A DNA stretch of 64,000 bases. It comes from Fervidibacter sinensis (GTDB taxonomy: Bacteria > Armatimonadota > Fervidibacteria > Fervidibacterales > Fervidibacteraceae). Made by a program: the position numbers and the translations under genes. The stretch lies in assembly GCA_032161045.1 (NCBI GenBank), contig JAVHTH010000017.1; one strand, written 5' to 3'. The first letter of the stretch is position 1. The number at the start of each line of letters is the position of its first letter. Below the pieces are notes generated by a model. The model had not been told where the DNA came from. It ran no database searches and was given only the letters and a program-made list of their open reading frames with translations. Below, piece after piece: positions 7,356 through 15,950 of this stretch.

Positions 7356-9309
7356 CCTTTTCCTATTCTTTTTGTGCGTGTTGGCTATTTTGAGCGTCGG
7401 AGCAATGTTGGTTCACCGACTCATCCCTTTTGGAATCTCCCGAATTGAGATGCTCACGCTCTCGCTGGGTGTGGGGACAGTCATTGTCGCTTGCGGGGTT
7501 TTGCTTTTCGGTCTTTCAGGGTTGCTGCATCGGACAGTTTTTTATTTATGGCTGGGGTTCTGCTACGCTTGCGGTTTTGTTGAATTGTTTTGGCTGCGAA
7601 AACAAAATCACTTTGCCGCGCCGTTCGCTGAATCTTGGTCGGACTTGACTTTGATTGAGAAAGTCTGGGTTTGGGTGCTTGTCGTTTTGAACTTTTTGGC
7701 AATGCTTTTATGCTTTGTCCCGCCGACGCTTCAAACCGAATGGGATAGCCTTTCGTATCACCTTGCAGTGCCCAAACTTTATTGGATGGATGGACGCATC
7801 CACTACATCCCCTTCACCCACCATGCCCAATTTCCCATGACGGCTCAGATGCTTTACTTGCTGGGTCTGGGCTTGACAAATCTAAAAAGCGCTGCCGTCG
7901 CCAAATTGTTCCATTGGCTTTTCTTCGTCGTGTGCCAGTTGACTTTGCTTTGCTGGGGAACTGCAGTTAAGCAACGAAGTTTTAGGCTTGGTTTGATTGC
8001 TGCAGTCTTTTTCGCTTCTATGCCCATCGCTTTCTTTGAAGCGACCACAGCGTATGTTGACTTGGCTCTGACTGCCTATGGGCTTCTTTGCCTTTTCTCA
8101 ATCGCTCGGTTTCATTCCCAACCCGATGGACGATGGCTTGTTCTTGCCGGAATTTTTGCAGGAGCAGCGGCGGGCACGAAATACACCGGTCTGCTCCTCA
8201 TTGGGTTGTTAGCCCTTTTGGGGATTTGGGCAATCAAGCGCGTCGGAGAGCGAAGGTGGGGACATTTAGCGTTAGGGATTTTCCTCGCCTTGCTCATCTC
8301 GTCGCCTTGGTATGTCAAGAACTGGCTTTGGACTGGCAACCCTGTTTTCCCGTTCGCTTACGGAATTTTCGGTGGGCGCAATTGGACAAAAGAGATGGCT
8401 CAGACCTACACGACTTCAAACCGAGAATTCGGAGGAAGCCGAGACATATTGACATTCCTTGCAATGCCTTTTAACTTGACACTCAACGAAATTCGTTTTG
8501 GTCAATGTGCCCGCAAGTGGCTTGGAAGTTGCAAGCAACAAGGGGAATGTGGGATGCAATGGAAGTGTGGCAAGTTTGACAACCAAGATTTGCCGACGCT
8601 TGGAATCGGCGTGCTCCCTTTAGCGCTCGCGCCTGTAGCAGTTTTTGCCATCGCTTTTGAAGGCTTGCCTTTCGCCGTCAGCACACCCATACTTGCGATG
8701 TTGGGTTGGTATGCTTGGTGGTTCATGGAAGCACAGTATTTGCGATACTTGCTTCCCGCCTTGGGTTGCCTTGCAGTCCTGATAGGATGGGGAACAAGCA
8801 GGTGGTTAAAGGAGGGAGTATTGACGGCTGTCGTTACCCGTGTCACGATTTCTGTCGGTTTGGCTTACACTATGGTCGTCGCCCTTTGGCAATCGGCAAC
8901 TTTGACGCCTCTGCCTGTAGCCGTTGGTTTGGTCTCTAACGAAGATTTTTTGCGGATGGCAGAGCCAACTTATCGGGTCGCTGAATTTGTCAACCGAGCA
9001 TTGCCGCGCAAAGCGGTCATCGCAACATACGGCTTTCCGTTGGGCTATTATTTTGAACGGCGATACCTTTGGGCGGACAGCGGTCATAACCGCCTAATCC
9101 GATATGAGGAACTGAGAGGTGCGGAAGACTTGATTGCAGAATGGCAACGCTTGGGCGTAACGCATGTCGTCATTGATTGGAAATTCGTCCCGAAAGAAAG
9201 TGACATCGGGCATTGGATTTTGGAAGGCGTAAGGCGCGGAATGATAGAGCAGTTATGGCAGGAAGGCACGAAAGAAGTTTTTGCGGTGGCAAGGGGGCAA
9301 CGGAAATGA
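7330..9309 (+). CDS. GT39-like polytopic membrane glycosyltransferase (659 aa)
   Basis: A large membrane protein with about 11-13 hydrophobic segments. After two N-terminal helices it has the TEWDSLSYHLAVPKLYW motif, where an acidic residue in the first outer loop matches the ArnT/PMT (GT39) catalytic region, and FPMTAQMLYLLGLGL. A G-T-K-Y-T-G motif in a cytoplasmic loop and a soluble C-terminal tail follow. Such enzymes move a sugar from a polyprenyl carrier to lipid or protein outside the membrane. The best ribosome site (GGTGAT, 7 nt) fits ATG 7330; ATG 7321 is the alternative. It overlaps the 3' end of the cyclo-ligase-like gene by 26 bp and the next start by 4 bp. Confidence 0.75.
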   Translation: MELMQRLFDLFLFFLCVLAILSVGAMLVHRLIPFGISRIEMLTLSLGVGTVIVACGVLLFGLSGLLHRTVFYLWLGFCYACGFVELFWLRKQNHFAAPFAESWSDLTLIEKVWVWVLVVLNFLAMLLCFVPPTLQTEWDSLSYHLAVPKLYWMDGRIHYIPFTHHAQFPMTAQMLYLLGLGLTNLKSAAVAKLFHWLFFVVCQLTLLCWGTAVKQRSFRLGLIAAVFFASMPIAFFEATTAYVDLALTAYGLLCLFSIARFHSQPDGRWLVLAGIFAGAAAGTKYTGLLLIGLLALLGIWAIKRVGERRWGHLALGIFLALLISSPWYVKNWLWTGNPVFPFAYGIFGGRNWTKEMAQTYTTSNREFGGSRDILTFLAMPFNLTLNEIRFGQCARKWLGSCKQQGECGMQWKCGKFDNQDLPTLGIGVLPLALAPVAVFAIAFEGLPFAVSTPILAMLGWYAWWFMEAQYLRYLLPALGCLAVLIGWGTSRWLKEGVLTAVVTRVTISVGLAYTMVVALWQSATLTPLPVAVGLVSNEDFLRMAEPTYRVAEFVNRALPRKAVIATYGFPLGYYFERRYLWADSGHNRLIRYEELRGAEDLIAEWQRLGVTHVVIDWKFVPKESDIGHWILEGVRRGMIEQLWQEGTKEVFAVARGQRK

Positions 9310-10052
9310 CCGAACGAAATTGGGTCAAAGAGCGAGTCTTGCATCAAAGTTGGGAGACTTTGGAAAGGCGCTTTTACGACCAATGGATTCACGGGACTCT
9401 CTGGTGCATTGCAGGTTTCATCGGCTTGCTCTCCGCTTTGATTGCTGCTCGCGGATGGGCATTTGTGTCAGGGAGATTGGCTTTGGCAGCAGTGGTCTTA
9501 GGAGTCGGCATCGGTGTTCTCAAAGCGCTCAGTTTGCTCCGAATGGTTCAAAACTCGCCACAAGCGTTCGTGAGCATATTCACAGGTAAGCAGTGTTGTG
9601 CTCCCCTTATTCGTCGCTACACGGTCTATTTGGGTTTGATGGAAGGTGGGTTCGTGCTTTTGGAATGCCTTGTGCTCTTCGGATTGCTCGGTCTGTCAAC
9701 TACGGTTGCGACCATGCCGATGGACAATTCAGAGCGTTGGTCGCTTGCCATCGTGCTTTGGGTTTACGGCTTCTTTGCCGTGACCTTCGGAAGCAAAAGC
9801 ATGACAAATGCACTCACTTGGAGTTATTGGCTGCGACCCAGACTTGAAAAGGCGCTGAATTGGCAAGGCGCAAATTGGCTTTTGGCAAGCGGACGATGGT
9901 CTCTTACAAGGTTCAACCTGCTGCGACCAGAAGTTCGTTCACGCTCCAACCCCAATCGCCTCGCTTTGATGTGGCGGGGGTTGCTGATGTGCTTGGTTTT
10001 GATGGTGGCTGTTTTCGCTTTGACACTTGCAGCCTTGACCTTGAGCCGATGA
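9306..10052 (+). CDS. Uncharacterised membrane protein (248 aa)
   Basis: The ATGA overlap with the preceding GT39-like gene implies translational coupling. The protein has a soluble start (TERNWVKERVLHQSWE), then about four to five membrane segments: WCIAGFIGLLSALIAARGW, LALAAVVLGVGIGVLKAL, a segment beginning VLLECLVLFGLLGLSTTV, IVLWVYGFFAVTF and a final helix MCLVLMVAVFALTLAALTL. A central loop has K-Q-C-C. I do not recognise a family. Being between two GT39-like genes suggests a role in the same lipid-linked sugar pathway, which is inference. Confidence 0.7.
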   Translation: MTERNWVKERVLHQSWETLERRFYDQWIHGTLWCIAGFIGLLSALIAARGWAFVSGRLALAAVVLGVGIGVLKALSLLRMVQNSPQAFVSIFTGKQCCAPLIRRYTVYLGLMEGGFVLLECLVLFGLLGLSTTVATMPMDNSERWSLAIVLWVYGFFAVTFGSKSMTNALTWSYWLRPRLEKALNWQGANWLLASGRWSLTRFNLLRPEVRSRSNPNRLALMWRGLLMCLVLMVAVFALTLAALTLSR

Positions 10053-10062
10053 GGCTGAAGCC

Positions 10063-11484
10063 ATGCGTCGCAAAGTTTTCCTTTACTTGACAATTTTGCT
10101 CGCCTTCCATTTCGCTGCCTCTATCGCTTACTTGTTCCGATTTCCAGCATGGCGCGCTCCTGATGAAGGTGCTCATTTCGCCTACATCCAACACCTATAC
10201 CGGACGGGAAGTTTGCCAGTCTTTCTCGGAAAATACGAAGGCACATACGAAGCACATCAACCCCCACTTTACTACTTGACAGCGCTTCCGTTCGTCGCTC
10301 CGTTTTTAAGAGCCGACGGACAAAACTTGGGAGCGCTTTATTCAGCCCGCTTTATTTCAACTTTGTGGGGCGCTTTCGTTGTTGCGATCGCTTTCCTTTT
10401 AGCGTTGCGCCTGAAAGGCAAAGACCAATCTGCACTCCCAATCGCTTTCCTGTCTGGGGCTTTCGCTTCGTTTCTACCCGTTCATCTTCTCGTGTGTGCA
10501 TCCACTGGCAACGACGCAACTGCTGGGGCAACTTCAGCGATAGCACTTTTGTGGCTTTGCCACATTTGCCTTGACGAACGAAATCAGCGTCAGCAATTAT
10601 GGGACGCAACAATTGCTGGGCTTTTAAGCGGGATTGCCCTGTTGGCGAAAAGCAGTAACATCATCCTTTTGCCGTTGGCGCTTGCCGCTATTGTTTTGAC
10701 TTCGCTTCAAGGGGGGAAGCAAATCGTCAAGCAAGGTAATTCGGCGAAAAAGAGACGAAAAACCCCGGACCAACCAACGCAAACCCGCTCCATAACTCCT
10801 ACTTCGCGCTTGCTTCCTCTTTCCCTTACCCTTTTCGCTTTTGCCCTCACCGCAGGTTGGTGGCTTTGGCGCAACATGATGCTTTATGGTGACCCGTTGG
10901 CAATTCAGGCGTTTTTGGAAGGTTTCAAGGACTCGCCCAAACCAAGCGATTTCCTTGAGCCCGGTGGTCGCTACGCTCGCTACGGAACTTTGTCCTTGAC
11001 GACTTACATCATGTGGGTTGCGCAAATTACGCTGTTCACATGGCTCGGGATTTATGGTGAGCCGAACGAAGCAGTTAAAGGTTTGGCACGGCTTTTTGAA
11101 GGCGCTGAACCAAATTGGGGATGGGTGCTTATTGCCACACTCATCGGCATCGCGGCTTTGGTCGCAATTGCTTTAGGTTGCATTGAAAGTTGCCGCTCGT
11201 GCATGAACGCCTTTAAGCAAAAGCAGCGGTGTCTCGCTTTCGCTCAGGCTTTACCGTTCATTTTGCTTTTGCTCGTTTTCGCCGAGTTCGTTCAATTCAA
11301 CCGCCACTTCTTCCAAGCCCAAGCCAGATACTTCTATCCAGCCCACACGGCGATGGCTTACCTGTTCGCTGTTGGAGTTTTTCGCATTGTCCCAAACAAA
11401 TGGGCGTGGCATGCTGCTTTTGTTGGGACGATTTTACTTGCATTCCTTGCTTGGCTCGTTTGGTGGAAGTGGGCAGCGTTATGA
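10063..11484 (+). CDS. GT39/DUF2142-like membrane glycosyltransferase (473 aa)
   Basis: It has about ten membrane segments with two diagnostic pieces near the N-terminus: RAPDEGAHFAYIQ (acidic D-E in the first loop) and YEAHQPPLYYLTALPF. These occur in DUF2142 and related ArnT-like enzymes. Hydrophobic helices alternate with a basic cytoplasmic loop around KKRRKTPDQPTQTRS. ATG 10063 follows GAGGCTGAAGCC. It lies 10 bp after the preceding membrane gene and its end overlaps the convergent oxidoreductase by 6 bp. It likely works with the GT39-like gene at 7330; substrate unknown. Confidence 0.74.
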   Translation: MRRKVFLYLTILLAFHFAASIAYLFRFPAWRAPDEGAHFAYIQHLYRTGSLPVFLGKYEGTYEAHQPPLYYLTALPFVAPFLRADGQNLGALYSARFISTLWGAFVVAIAFLLALRLKGKDQSALPIAFLSGAFASFLPVHLLVCASTGNDATAGATSAIALLWLCHICLDERNQRQQLWDATIAGLLSGIALLAKSSNIILLPLALAAIVLTSLQGGKQIVKQGNSAKKRRKTPDQPTQTRSITPTSRLLPLSLTLFAFALTAGWWLWRNMMLYGDPLAIQAFLEGFKDSPKPSDFLEPGGRYARYGTLSLTTYIMWVAQITLFTWLGIYGEPNEAVKGLARLFEGAEPNWGWVLIATLIGIAALVAIALGCIESCRSCMNAFKQKQRCLAFAQALPFILLLLVFAEFVQFNRHFFQAQARYFYPAHTAMAYLFAVGVFRIVPNKWAWHAAFVGTILLAFLAWLVWWKWAAL

Positions 11485-13083
11485 GCGCAATTGTTTCCAG
11501 TCCTTCAACACAACCATTGCAGCATTGTGTCCTGCGGCACCAATGACTCCGCCGCCGGGATGAGCGCCAGCACCGCACAAATACAGACCTTTCAAGGGCG
11601 CCCGGTATTGTGCCCAGCCTGCAATAGGGCGAAAAACAAACATTTGGTCAGGGGTCACATCACCGTGAAAGATGTTCCCGCCGGTCAACGCAAATTCGGC
11701 TTCAAAGTCTTGTGGGGACAGAGCCTGCAAGTGAACAATGCGCGAAGAAAAGTTCGGGGCAAATTCGTCAACGACGGCGAGAATTCGCTTGACAAATTCA
11801 TCTTTCCAACGCTCCCAACCTCCAACAGGTTCGTAAGGTGCATATTGAACGAACAGCGAGACAATGTGCTTACCTTCGGGCGCGAGCGTTTTGTCAAGCA
11901 CCGTCGGGATAGTCATTTCCACCATCGGCTTTTGGGATGGTTCACCACGAACATAATCGGCGTAAGCCCGCTCCAAATACTCAAGCGATGGGCAAAAGTG
12001 AATCGTCCCTCGCAAAATCATTTCCCCGTCCCCCGTCACTCGTCCCGCGTCCCGAAACTTGGGCAGACCATCGGCGGCGATGTTGACTTTGAAGGAAGCA
12101 GCGGTCATTTTGATTCGTTGAACTTTGCGGACGAAATCTTCGGGCAAAACACCTTGCGGAATCAATTTCAGGAAAGTTCGCTTCGGGTCGGCACTTGACA
12201 AAACAACGCGACTTTCAATCTCCGTTCCGTCAGTCAACACGACGCCGGTGACTGTTTCGTTGTGAACGAGTATTTGCTTCACTTCGGCGTTCGTCAAAAT
12301 TGTCGCCCCATGCTTTCGTGCAACATTCGCTATGGCTACGCAAAGTGCTCCCATCCCGCCGCGAACATAACCCCAAACGCCTCGCTTTCCCGTTATGCTG
12401 CCCATGACATGGTGAAAAAGCACAAGCGCGGTTGTCGGCGCTGTTGGCGGTAACGCCGTTCCGATAACCCCATCTGTTGCCAGCGTGATTTTTAGTGGTT
12501 CGCTTTCAAACCATTCGCTCAAAACATCCCAAGCGCTTGCCGTAAAGAGCCGTGACAAAAGTTCTCGCTCAGATGCGGGCAGACGAAGGAAACTTGACAA
12601 AATTCGCAAGTATGTGGGTAAGTCAAATAGAGACCAGTTGGGAAACTTCGGCGGGACGCTCACCAACAAAGGCTCAATGAACGCTGCAATTTTGTCCATC
12701 GCTTCTTCGTAGCGCAAAAAGGCTTCTGCATCGCGTTTTGAGAACTTGGCAATTTGCTCGGCATTGAACTTATTGTCGCTGCCCAAAAGCAAATACCCGC
12801 CATCGGGCAAAGGGGTAAACGAAGATGGGTCACGCTTCAAGATTTCAAAACCGTGCTGATGCAGTTGCAAATCTTTGACCACCTTTGGATGCAACAAGCC
12901 GCAAACATATGCAGCCGTTGAAACCTTGTAGTTGCCCCAAAGCGTTTCGGTGACGCTGCATCCACCAATGACATGTCTGCGTTCAAGCACGCAAACATTC
13001 AATCCTGCTTTCGCCAAATACGCGGCAGCCACCAAACCGTTGTGCCCCGCACCAATGATGACTGCATCATACCGCTGCGTCAT
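11479..13083 (-). CDS. FAD-dependent oxidoreductase, PYROXD2/phytoene-desaturase-like (534 aa)
   Basis: The N-terminal dinucleotide-binding motif DAVIIGAGHNGLVAAAYLAKAG (split: D-A-V-I-I-G-A-G-H-N-G-L, then V-A-A-A-Y-L) and ERRHVIGGCS are typical of the CrtI/PYROXD2 group. A central R-G-G-M-G-A-L block lines the FAD site, and the C-terminal GLYLCGAGAHPGGGV segment binds FAD. No carotenoid genes are adjacent, so the substrate is unknown. Residues around 345-360 carry a short insertion-like stretch DAGRVTGDGE encoded by degenerate GGGACGR heptamers (12023-12054). The ATG at 13083 has GGTGATGAACG upstream. Confidence 0.83.
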   Translation of the reverse strand: MTQRYDAVIIGAGHNGLVAAAYLAKAGLNVCVLERRHVIGGCSVTETLWGNYKVSTAAYVCGLLHPKVVKDLQLHQHGFEILKRDPSSFTPLPDGGYLLLGSDNKFNAEQIAKFSKRDAEAFLRYEEAMDKIAAFIEPLLVSVPPKFPNWSLFDLPTYLRILSSFLRLPASERELLSRLFTASAWDVLSEWFESEPLKITLATDGVIGTALPPTAPTTALVLFHHVMGSITGKRGVWGYVRGGMGALCVAIANVARKHGATILTNAEVKQILVHNETVTGVVLTDGTEIESRVVLSSADPKRTFLKLIPQGVLPEDFVRKVQRIKMTAASFKVNIAADGLPKFRDAGRVTGDGEMILRGTIHFCPSLEYLERAYADYVRGEPSQKPMVEMTIPTVLDKTLAPEGKHIVSLFVQYAPYEPVGGWERWKDEFVKRILAVVDEFAPNFSSRIVHLQALSPQDFEAEFALTGGNIFHGDVTPDQMFVFRPIAGWAQYRAPLKGLYLCGAGAHPGGGVIGAAGHNAAMVVLKDWKQLRS

Positions 13084-13125
13084 CGTTCATCACCGAAACA
13101 AAGATGCCACCGATTGACGGTTAAG

Positions 13126-13398
13126 TCACTTGTATTCGTCCCGGACGGGGTGAAAGATGTCAAGTGCCAGACTGGGCTTATCCAAGTTTCGGACAGAGTG
13201 AACGACATTAGAAGGCACCCACCAGCAATCGCCCTTGCGCAGAATTTTCGTCTCATTGCCTATGGTGAACTCAATTTCGCCCTCCAAAAGCACGCCCATT
13301 TGTTCGTGGGGATGAGAATGAGGCGGGACAAAAGCGTGGGGTTCAAAATGAACGAAGGAAAGCATAATGTGTTCGCCCCAGATTGTGCGTATTGTCAC
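13126..13398 (-). CDS. Small cupin protein (90 aa; N-terminus uncertain)
   Basis: A single beta-barrel cupin. PPHSHPHEQMG carries the metal-binding histidines and glutamate of motif 1, followed by LEGEIEFTIG and the second box KGDCWWVPSNVVHS with its later histidine. The only usable start is GTG 13398, which has no ribosome site. The 12 codons between the upstream HEAT gene's TAA and this GTG are in frame and read PNEREPKEVSSG. That looks like the usual run-in of such cupins, so the family N-terminus seems to precede any start codon. Function unknown, probably a small-molecule or metal-bound enzyme. Confidence 0.75.
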   Translation of the reverse strand: MTIRTIWGEHIMLSFVHFEPHAFVPPHSHPHEQMGVLLEGEIEFTIGNETKILRKGDCWWVPSNVVHSVRNLDKPSLALDIFHPVRDEYK

Positions 13399-13434
13399 GC
13401 CAGAAGAAACTTCTTTCGGCTCCCGCTCGTTGGG

Positions 13435-14469
13435 TTACTCACCTTCCCCCGCTAAGTCCCCAGTTGCTGGTTTGGGCAAAGAGTCAATAGGAAAAGCAGT
13501 TGAGTCAGGAAAGGTCGGCAAATTTTCTGTTTGCGGTGCTGAAAAATCGGGAATTCTCGGGAGCGTTGACAAAAGCCTTAATCTTTCAGCAGATTTTTGC
13601 AACTCCTCCCTCACCGACATTGGTAGGTCATCCCTTTCCGCTAACGCTTCAACAAGCATCAATTCTTCAACTGCCCTAAACTCCACCAGTGCCCAGACAG
13701 CGTTCACAAGAGCGTTGATTGCTTGCCTTCTCCTTTCCCTTGACATTTGCTCAACCTCGCTGAGCGTGAAGGCAAATTGGGTCATCTTGTCAATGTCTGG
13801 GGTCAAATACAGCGAACCGCTGAAAATAGGCACGGTAGGGAGGTGTCCTTCGGAGAAGATGACGGGCAACATCGGACGCAACTGTTCTAAAAGCCGTTTT
13901 AGGGCTTCAATCGCTTGCTTCCGATAAGGGCGCAATGCTTTCAAGGCAACAGCATCCCGCCCGTAAATCAAGCGTTGGAAAGCATCAACGACTCCACCGG
14001 CGCCAAGTTTCCGCAGGCTTTTCGCTGCCTCTTCGCTAACCTCCTTCAAATCGCCCAGCAACGGAATTAGAGCAGTGGTGGCTTTTGGGTCTCCGATTTC
14101 CCCCAACGCCCAAACAACATGCTTGACAAAATCTTCGTCCTCGCTGTCCAGAAACTTAATCATCAGTTCAACCGCTTCTTTCGCCTTCAACTTTGCTAAC
14201 CCCACAACAGCCAACTTGCGAGCAACTTTGTTGTCCCATCCAAGTGTCAAAATTTGCAAAGGCGATGTTGTCAAGACTTGGATGAAAATTGGGACAGCGG
14301 ATTCTCCCATTTGCAGGAGTTTCTCAAAGGTCTCCGTTCGGATGCGCTCATCTTTGTTCCCTAATCGTTGAGCCAGTGGATGCAATCGCCGCAGCGGAAA
14401 GGCGAGACCTTTTGGGCTTGACAACCACTTTTGCCATAAAGTCTTAAGCCAACTCCATTTGCCCATCAT
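13435..14469 (-). CDS. HEAT-repeat protein (344 aa)
   Basis: The start MMGKWSWLKTLWQKW is followed by helical pairs typical of HEAT or PBS-lyase repeats: RIRTETFEKLLQMGESAVP, VARKLAVVGLAKLKAKEAV and DFVKHVVWALGEIGDPKA, then LIPLLGDLKEVSEEAAKSL. A long helical region and a proline-rich tail follow. Such scaffolds bind proteins; no catalytic site is visible. The frame extends upstream to 14658, but that part is antisense to tRNA-Tyr and is not coding; I use the double ATG at 14469/14466. Its 5' end faces the tRNA-Tyr promoter. Confidence 0.75.
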   Translation of the reverse strand: MMGKWSWLKTLWQKWLSSPKGLAFPLRRLHPLAQRLGNKDERIRTETFEKLLQMGESAVPIFIQVLTTSPLQILTLGWDNKVARKLAVVGLAKLKAKEAVELMIKFLDSEDEDFVKHVVWALGEIGDPKATTALIPLLGDLKEVSEEAAKSLRKLGAGGVVDAFQRLIYGRDAVALKALRPYRKQAIEALKRLLEQLRPMLPVIFSEGHLPTVPIFSGSLYLTPDIDKMTQFAFTLSEVEQMSRERRRQAINALVNAVWALVEFRAVEELMLVEALAERDDLPMSVREELQKSAERLRLLSTLPRIPDFSAPQTENLPTFPDSTAFPIDSLPKPATGDLAGEGE

Positions 14470-14524
14470 TGTTGCCCCGACGGCAATTTTATCACAGTGC
14501 GGTATCACACCTGACACTTTGAAG

Positions 14525-14553
14525 TTCACAGAACCGGGAATTTGCGTTATAAT
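14525..14553 (+). promoter_or_regulatory. Sigma-70 promoter of tRNA-Tyr
   Basis: TTCACA (14525-14530), a 17-nt spacer and a perfect TATAAT (14548-14553). The mature tRNA begins 16 nt after the -10 box, which suits a very short leader. Best promoter in the window. Confidence 0.75.
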
Positions 14554-14569
14554 TTCCGACGCCGAAGGT

Positions 14570-14657
14570 GGAGGGATGCCCGAGCGGCCAAAGGGGCCAG
14601 GCTGTAAACCTGGTGGGCGCCGGCCCTTCGGAGGTTCGAATCCTCCTCCCTCCACCA
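14570..14657 (+). tRNA. tRNA-Tyr (GTA)
   Basis: Acceptor arms GGAGGGA (14570-14576) and TCCCTCC (14647-14653) pair perfectly, followed by discriminator A and an encoded CCA. The anticodon stem-loop CCAGG-CTGTAAA-CCTGG gives anticodon GTA (Tyr). The T-arm is GGAGG-TTCGAAT-CCTCC. The long variable arm (GC-rich, ending GCCCTTC) makes it class II, as expected for bacterial tRNA-Tyr. 88 nt including CCA. Confidence 0.96.
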
Positions 14658-14733
14658 TTTTGTTTTGGCATCCTGCACACTAACATTTCCCACGCTGAAA
14701 GTGCATCGGAGGATAACTTAGGCAAATCAATCG

Positions 14734-14809
14734 TGGTGGGCGGTGGAGGAATTGAACCTCCGACCTCCTGCTTGTAAGGCAGGCGCTCTTGCCACTGAGC
14801 TAACCGCCC
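14734..14809 (-). tRNA. tRNA-Val (TAC)
   Basis: On the minus strand the acceptor arms GGGCGGT and ACCGCCC pair perfectly, with discriminator A and encoded CCA. The anticodon stem-loop CCTGC-CTTACAA-GCAGG gives anticodon TAC (Val). The T-arm is CGGAGG-TTCAATT-CCTCC. 76 nt including CCA. It lies 10 bp downstream of holB on the same strand and may be read from the same transcript. Confidence 0.95.
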
Positions 14810-14819
14810 AACCATCGCT

Positions 14820-15950
14820 TCATTGTAGCGCACCTTGCATAACTTGGATTGCCAAAAGTTCAAGAGCAAGTTGTGGGTTTGCATTGAGAGGTGGGCGAAT
14901 TCGGCGGTAAGTTTGGCGAAGTTCTTGAAGCACCTTTATAGCCCACCCGGGTGATTTCGCCGCTCGCTTCAGTATCGGCAACCAATCGGTGTTGACAACT
15001 AAATCGTCAAGCCCCAACGCTGTGGCTAAAATATCCCTCCATCCCAACATTAGCCCTTCAATCAGTTCCTCAAGTTGCCTTCGCTGTGAAGCCATTGATG
15101 TTTCGCTTTCAGATTCAATTTCTTCCAGACCTCTCGTGGCTATCTCCGCAAATCGGGAAACATCCCACCAACTCATCGCCACCATCATGTTGAGCAAATT
15201 GAACAAACGCTCACGAACCTGCTGCCAACTCGGTTCGCGAACGGCATTGATAGCCCACCCTACCCTCCCCCTTGCTAACCGAACAACGAGAGATGCCTCG
15301 TCATCTGTCAACCCCTTCGCTTTCAGGACCGAGAAAATGGCATGGGATGGCACAAGGCGAAAACTCAAGGGTTGACAACGAGACCTAATGGTTGGGTGGA
15401 TAGCCCAAGGATTTGCGCTGACCAAAATGAACAAAGTTCGGTCCGGCGGCTCTTCTAAAGTCTTGAGAAGCGCGGCAGATGCTTCCTCCGTTAACCTCTC
15501 AGCCTCGTCCACAATGATGACCCGACAACGCCAAAGTGTTTGATGGGACAAAGTTTCGCGAAGAGTGCGAATTGCGTTGATGCCCAAAGAAAGTTTTGGT
15601 TTCAACTTTGTGGGGTCAACTTCCTCCGTCTCCTTCGCTTTCTCCACCGCCTCCCAATATGCAGCCATCACAGTGTCAACGACTTGGACTGCGGGGTGAG
15701 TTTGAGCGTATGATGGTCGGTCAGGCGAAAGGTGGCGACAAGATGGGCATTGGTCGCAAGAGTCAAGCCCATCGCTGGTTTGCGACGGTGATTGACAATT
15801 TAACAACTTCGCCCATTCAATCGCCAAAGTTCTCTTACCGACTTGTGGTGGACCGTAAAAGAGCCAAGCATGCGGCAATGTGCCTTTCTCCGTCATTCGG
15901 CGAAGGAAGCGGACAGCATGTTCGTTCCCAACGAAGTTTCTCAACGCCAT
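14820..15950 (-). CDS. holB: DNA polymerase III delta' subunit (376 aa)
   Basis: A clamp-loader subunit of the AAA+ fold. The P-loop GPPQVGKR is at 33-40. Four cysteines (52, 65, 68, 71) form the zinc module between Walker A and the rest of the domain. VIIVDEAERL is the Walker B region, and the S-R-C sensor motif (in IRSRCQPLS) is present. The C-terminal collar domain is helical. The start overlaps the end of tmk by 10 bp, the usual tmk-holB order, so translation is coupled. Confidence 0.93.
   Translation of the reverse strand: MALRNFVGNEHAVRFLRRMTEKGTLPHAWLFYGPPQVGKRTLAIEWAKLLNCQSPSQTSDGLDSCDQCPSCRHLSPDRPSYAQTHPAVQVVDTVMAAYWEAVEKAKETEEVDPTKLKPKLSLGINAIRTLRETLSHQTLWRCRVIIVDEAERLTEEASAALLKTLEEPPDRTLFILVSANPWAIHPTIRSRCQPLSFRLVPSHAIFSVLKAKGLTDDEASLVVRLARGRVGWAINAVREPSWQQVRERLFNLLNMMVAMSWWDVSRFAEIATRGLEEIESESETSMASQRRQLEELIEGLMLGWRDILATALGLDDLVVNTDWLPILKRAAKSPGWAIKVLQELRQTYRRIRPPLNANPQLALELLAIQVMQGALQ

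Noticed and set aside
11491..12198. Open frame of 235 codons on the plus strand
   Set aside because: Lies entirely antisense to the well-supported FAD oxidoreductase gene; no recognisable protein features.
14470..14658. In-frame N-terminal extension of the HEAT gene (MVEGGGFEPP...)
   Set aside because: It is the antisense of tRNA-Tyr and its promoter; no ribosome site. A well-known spurious translation.
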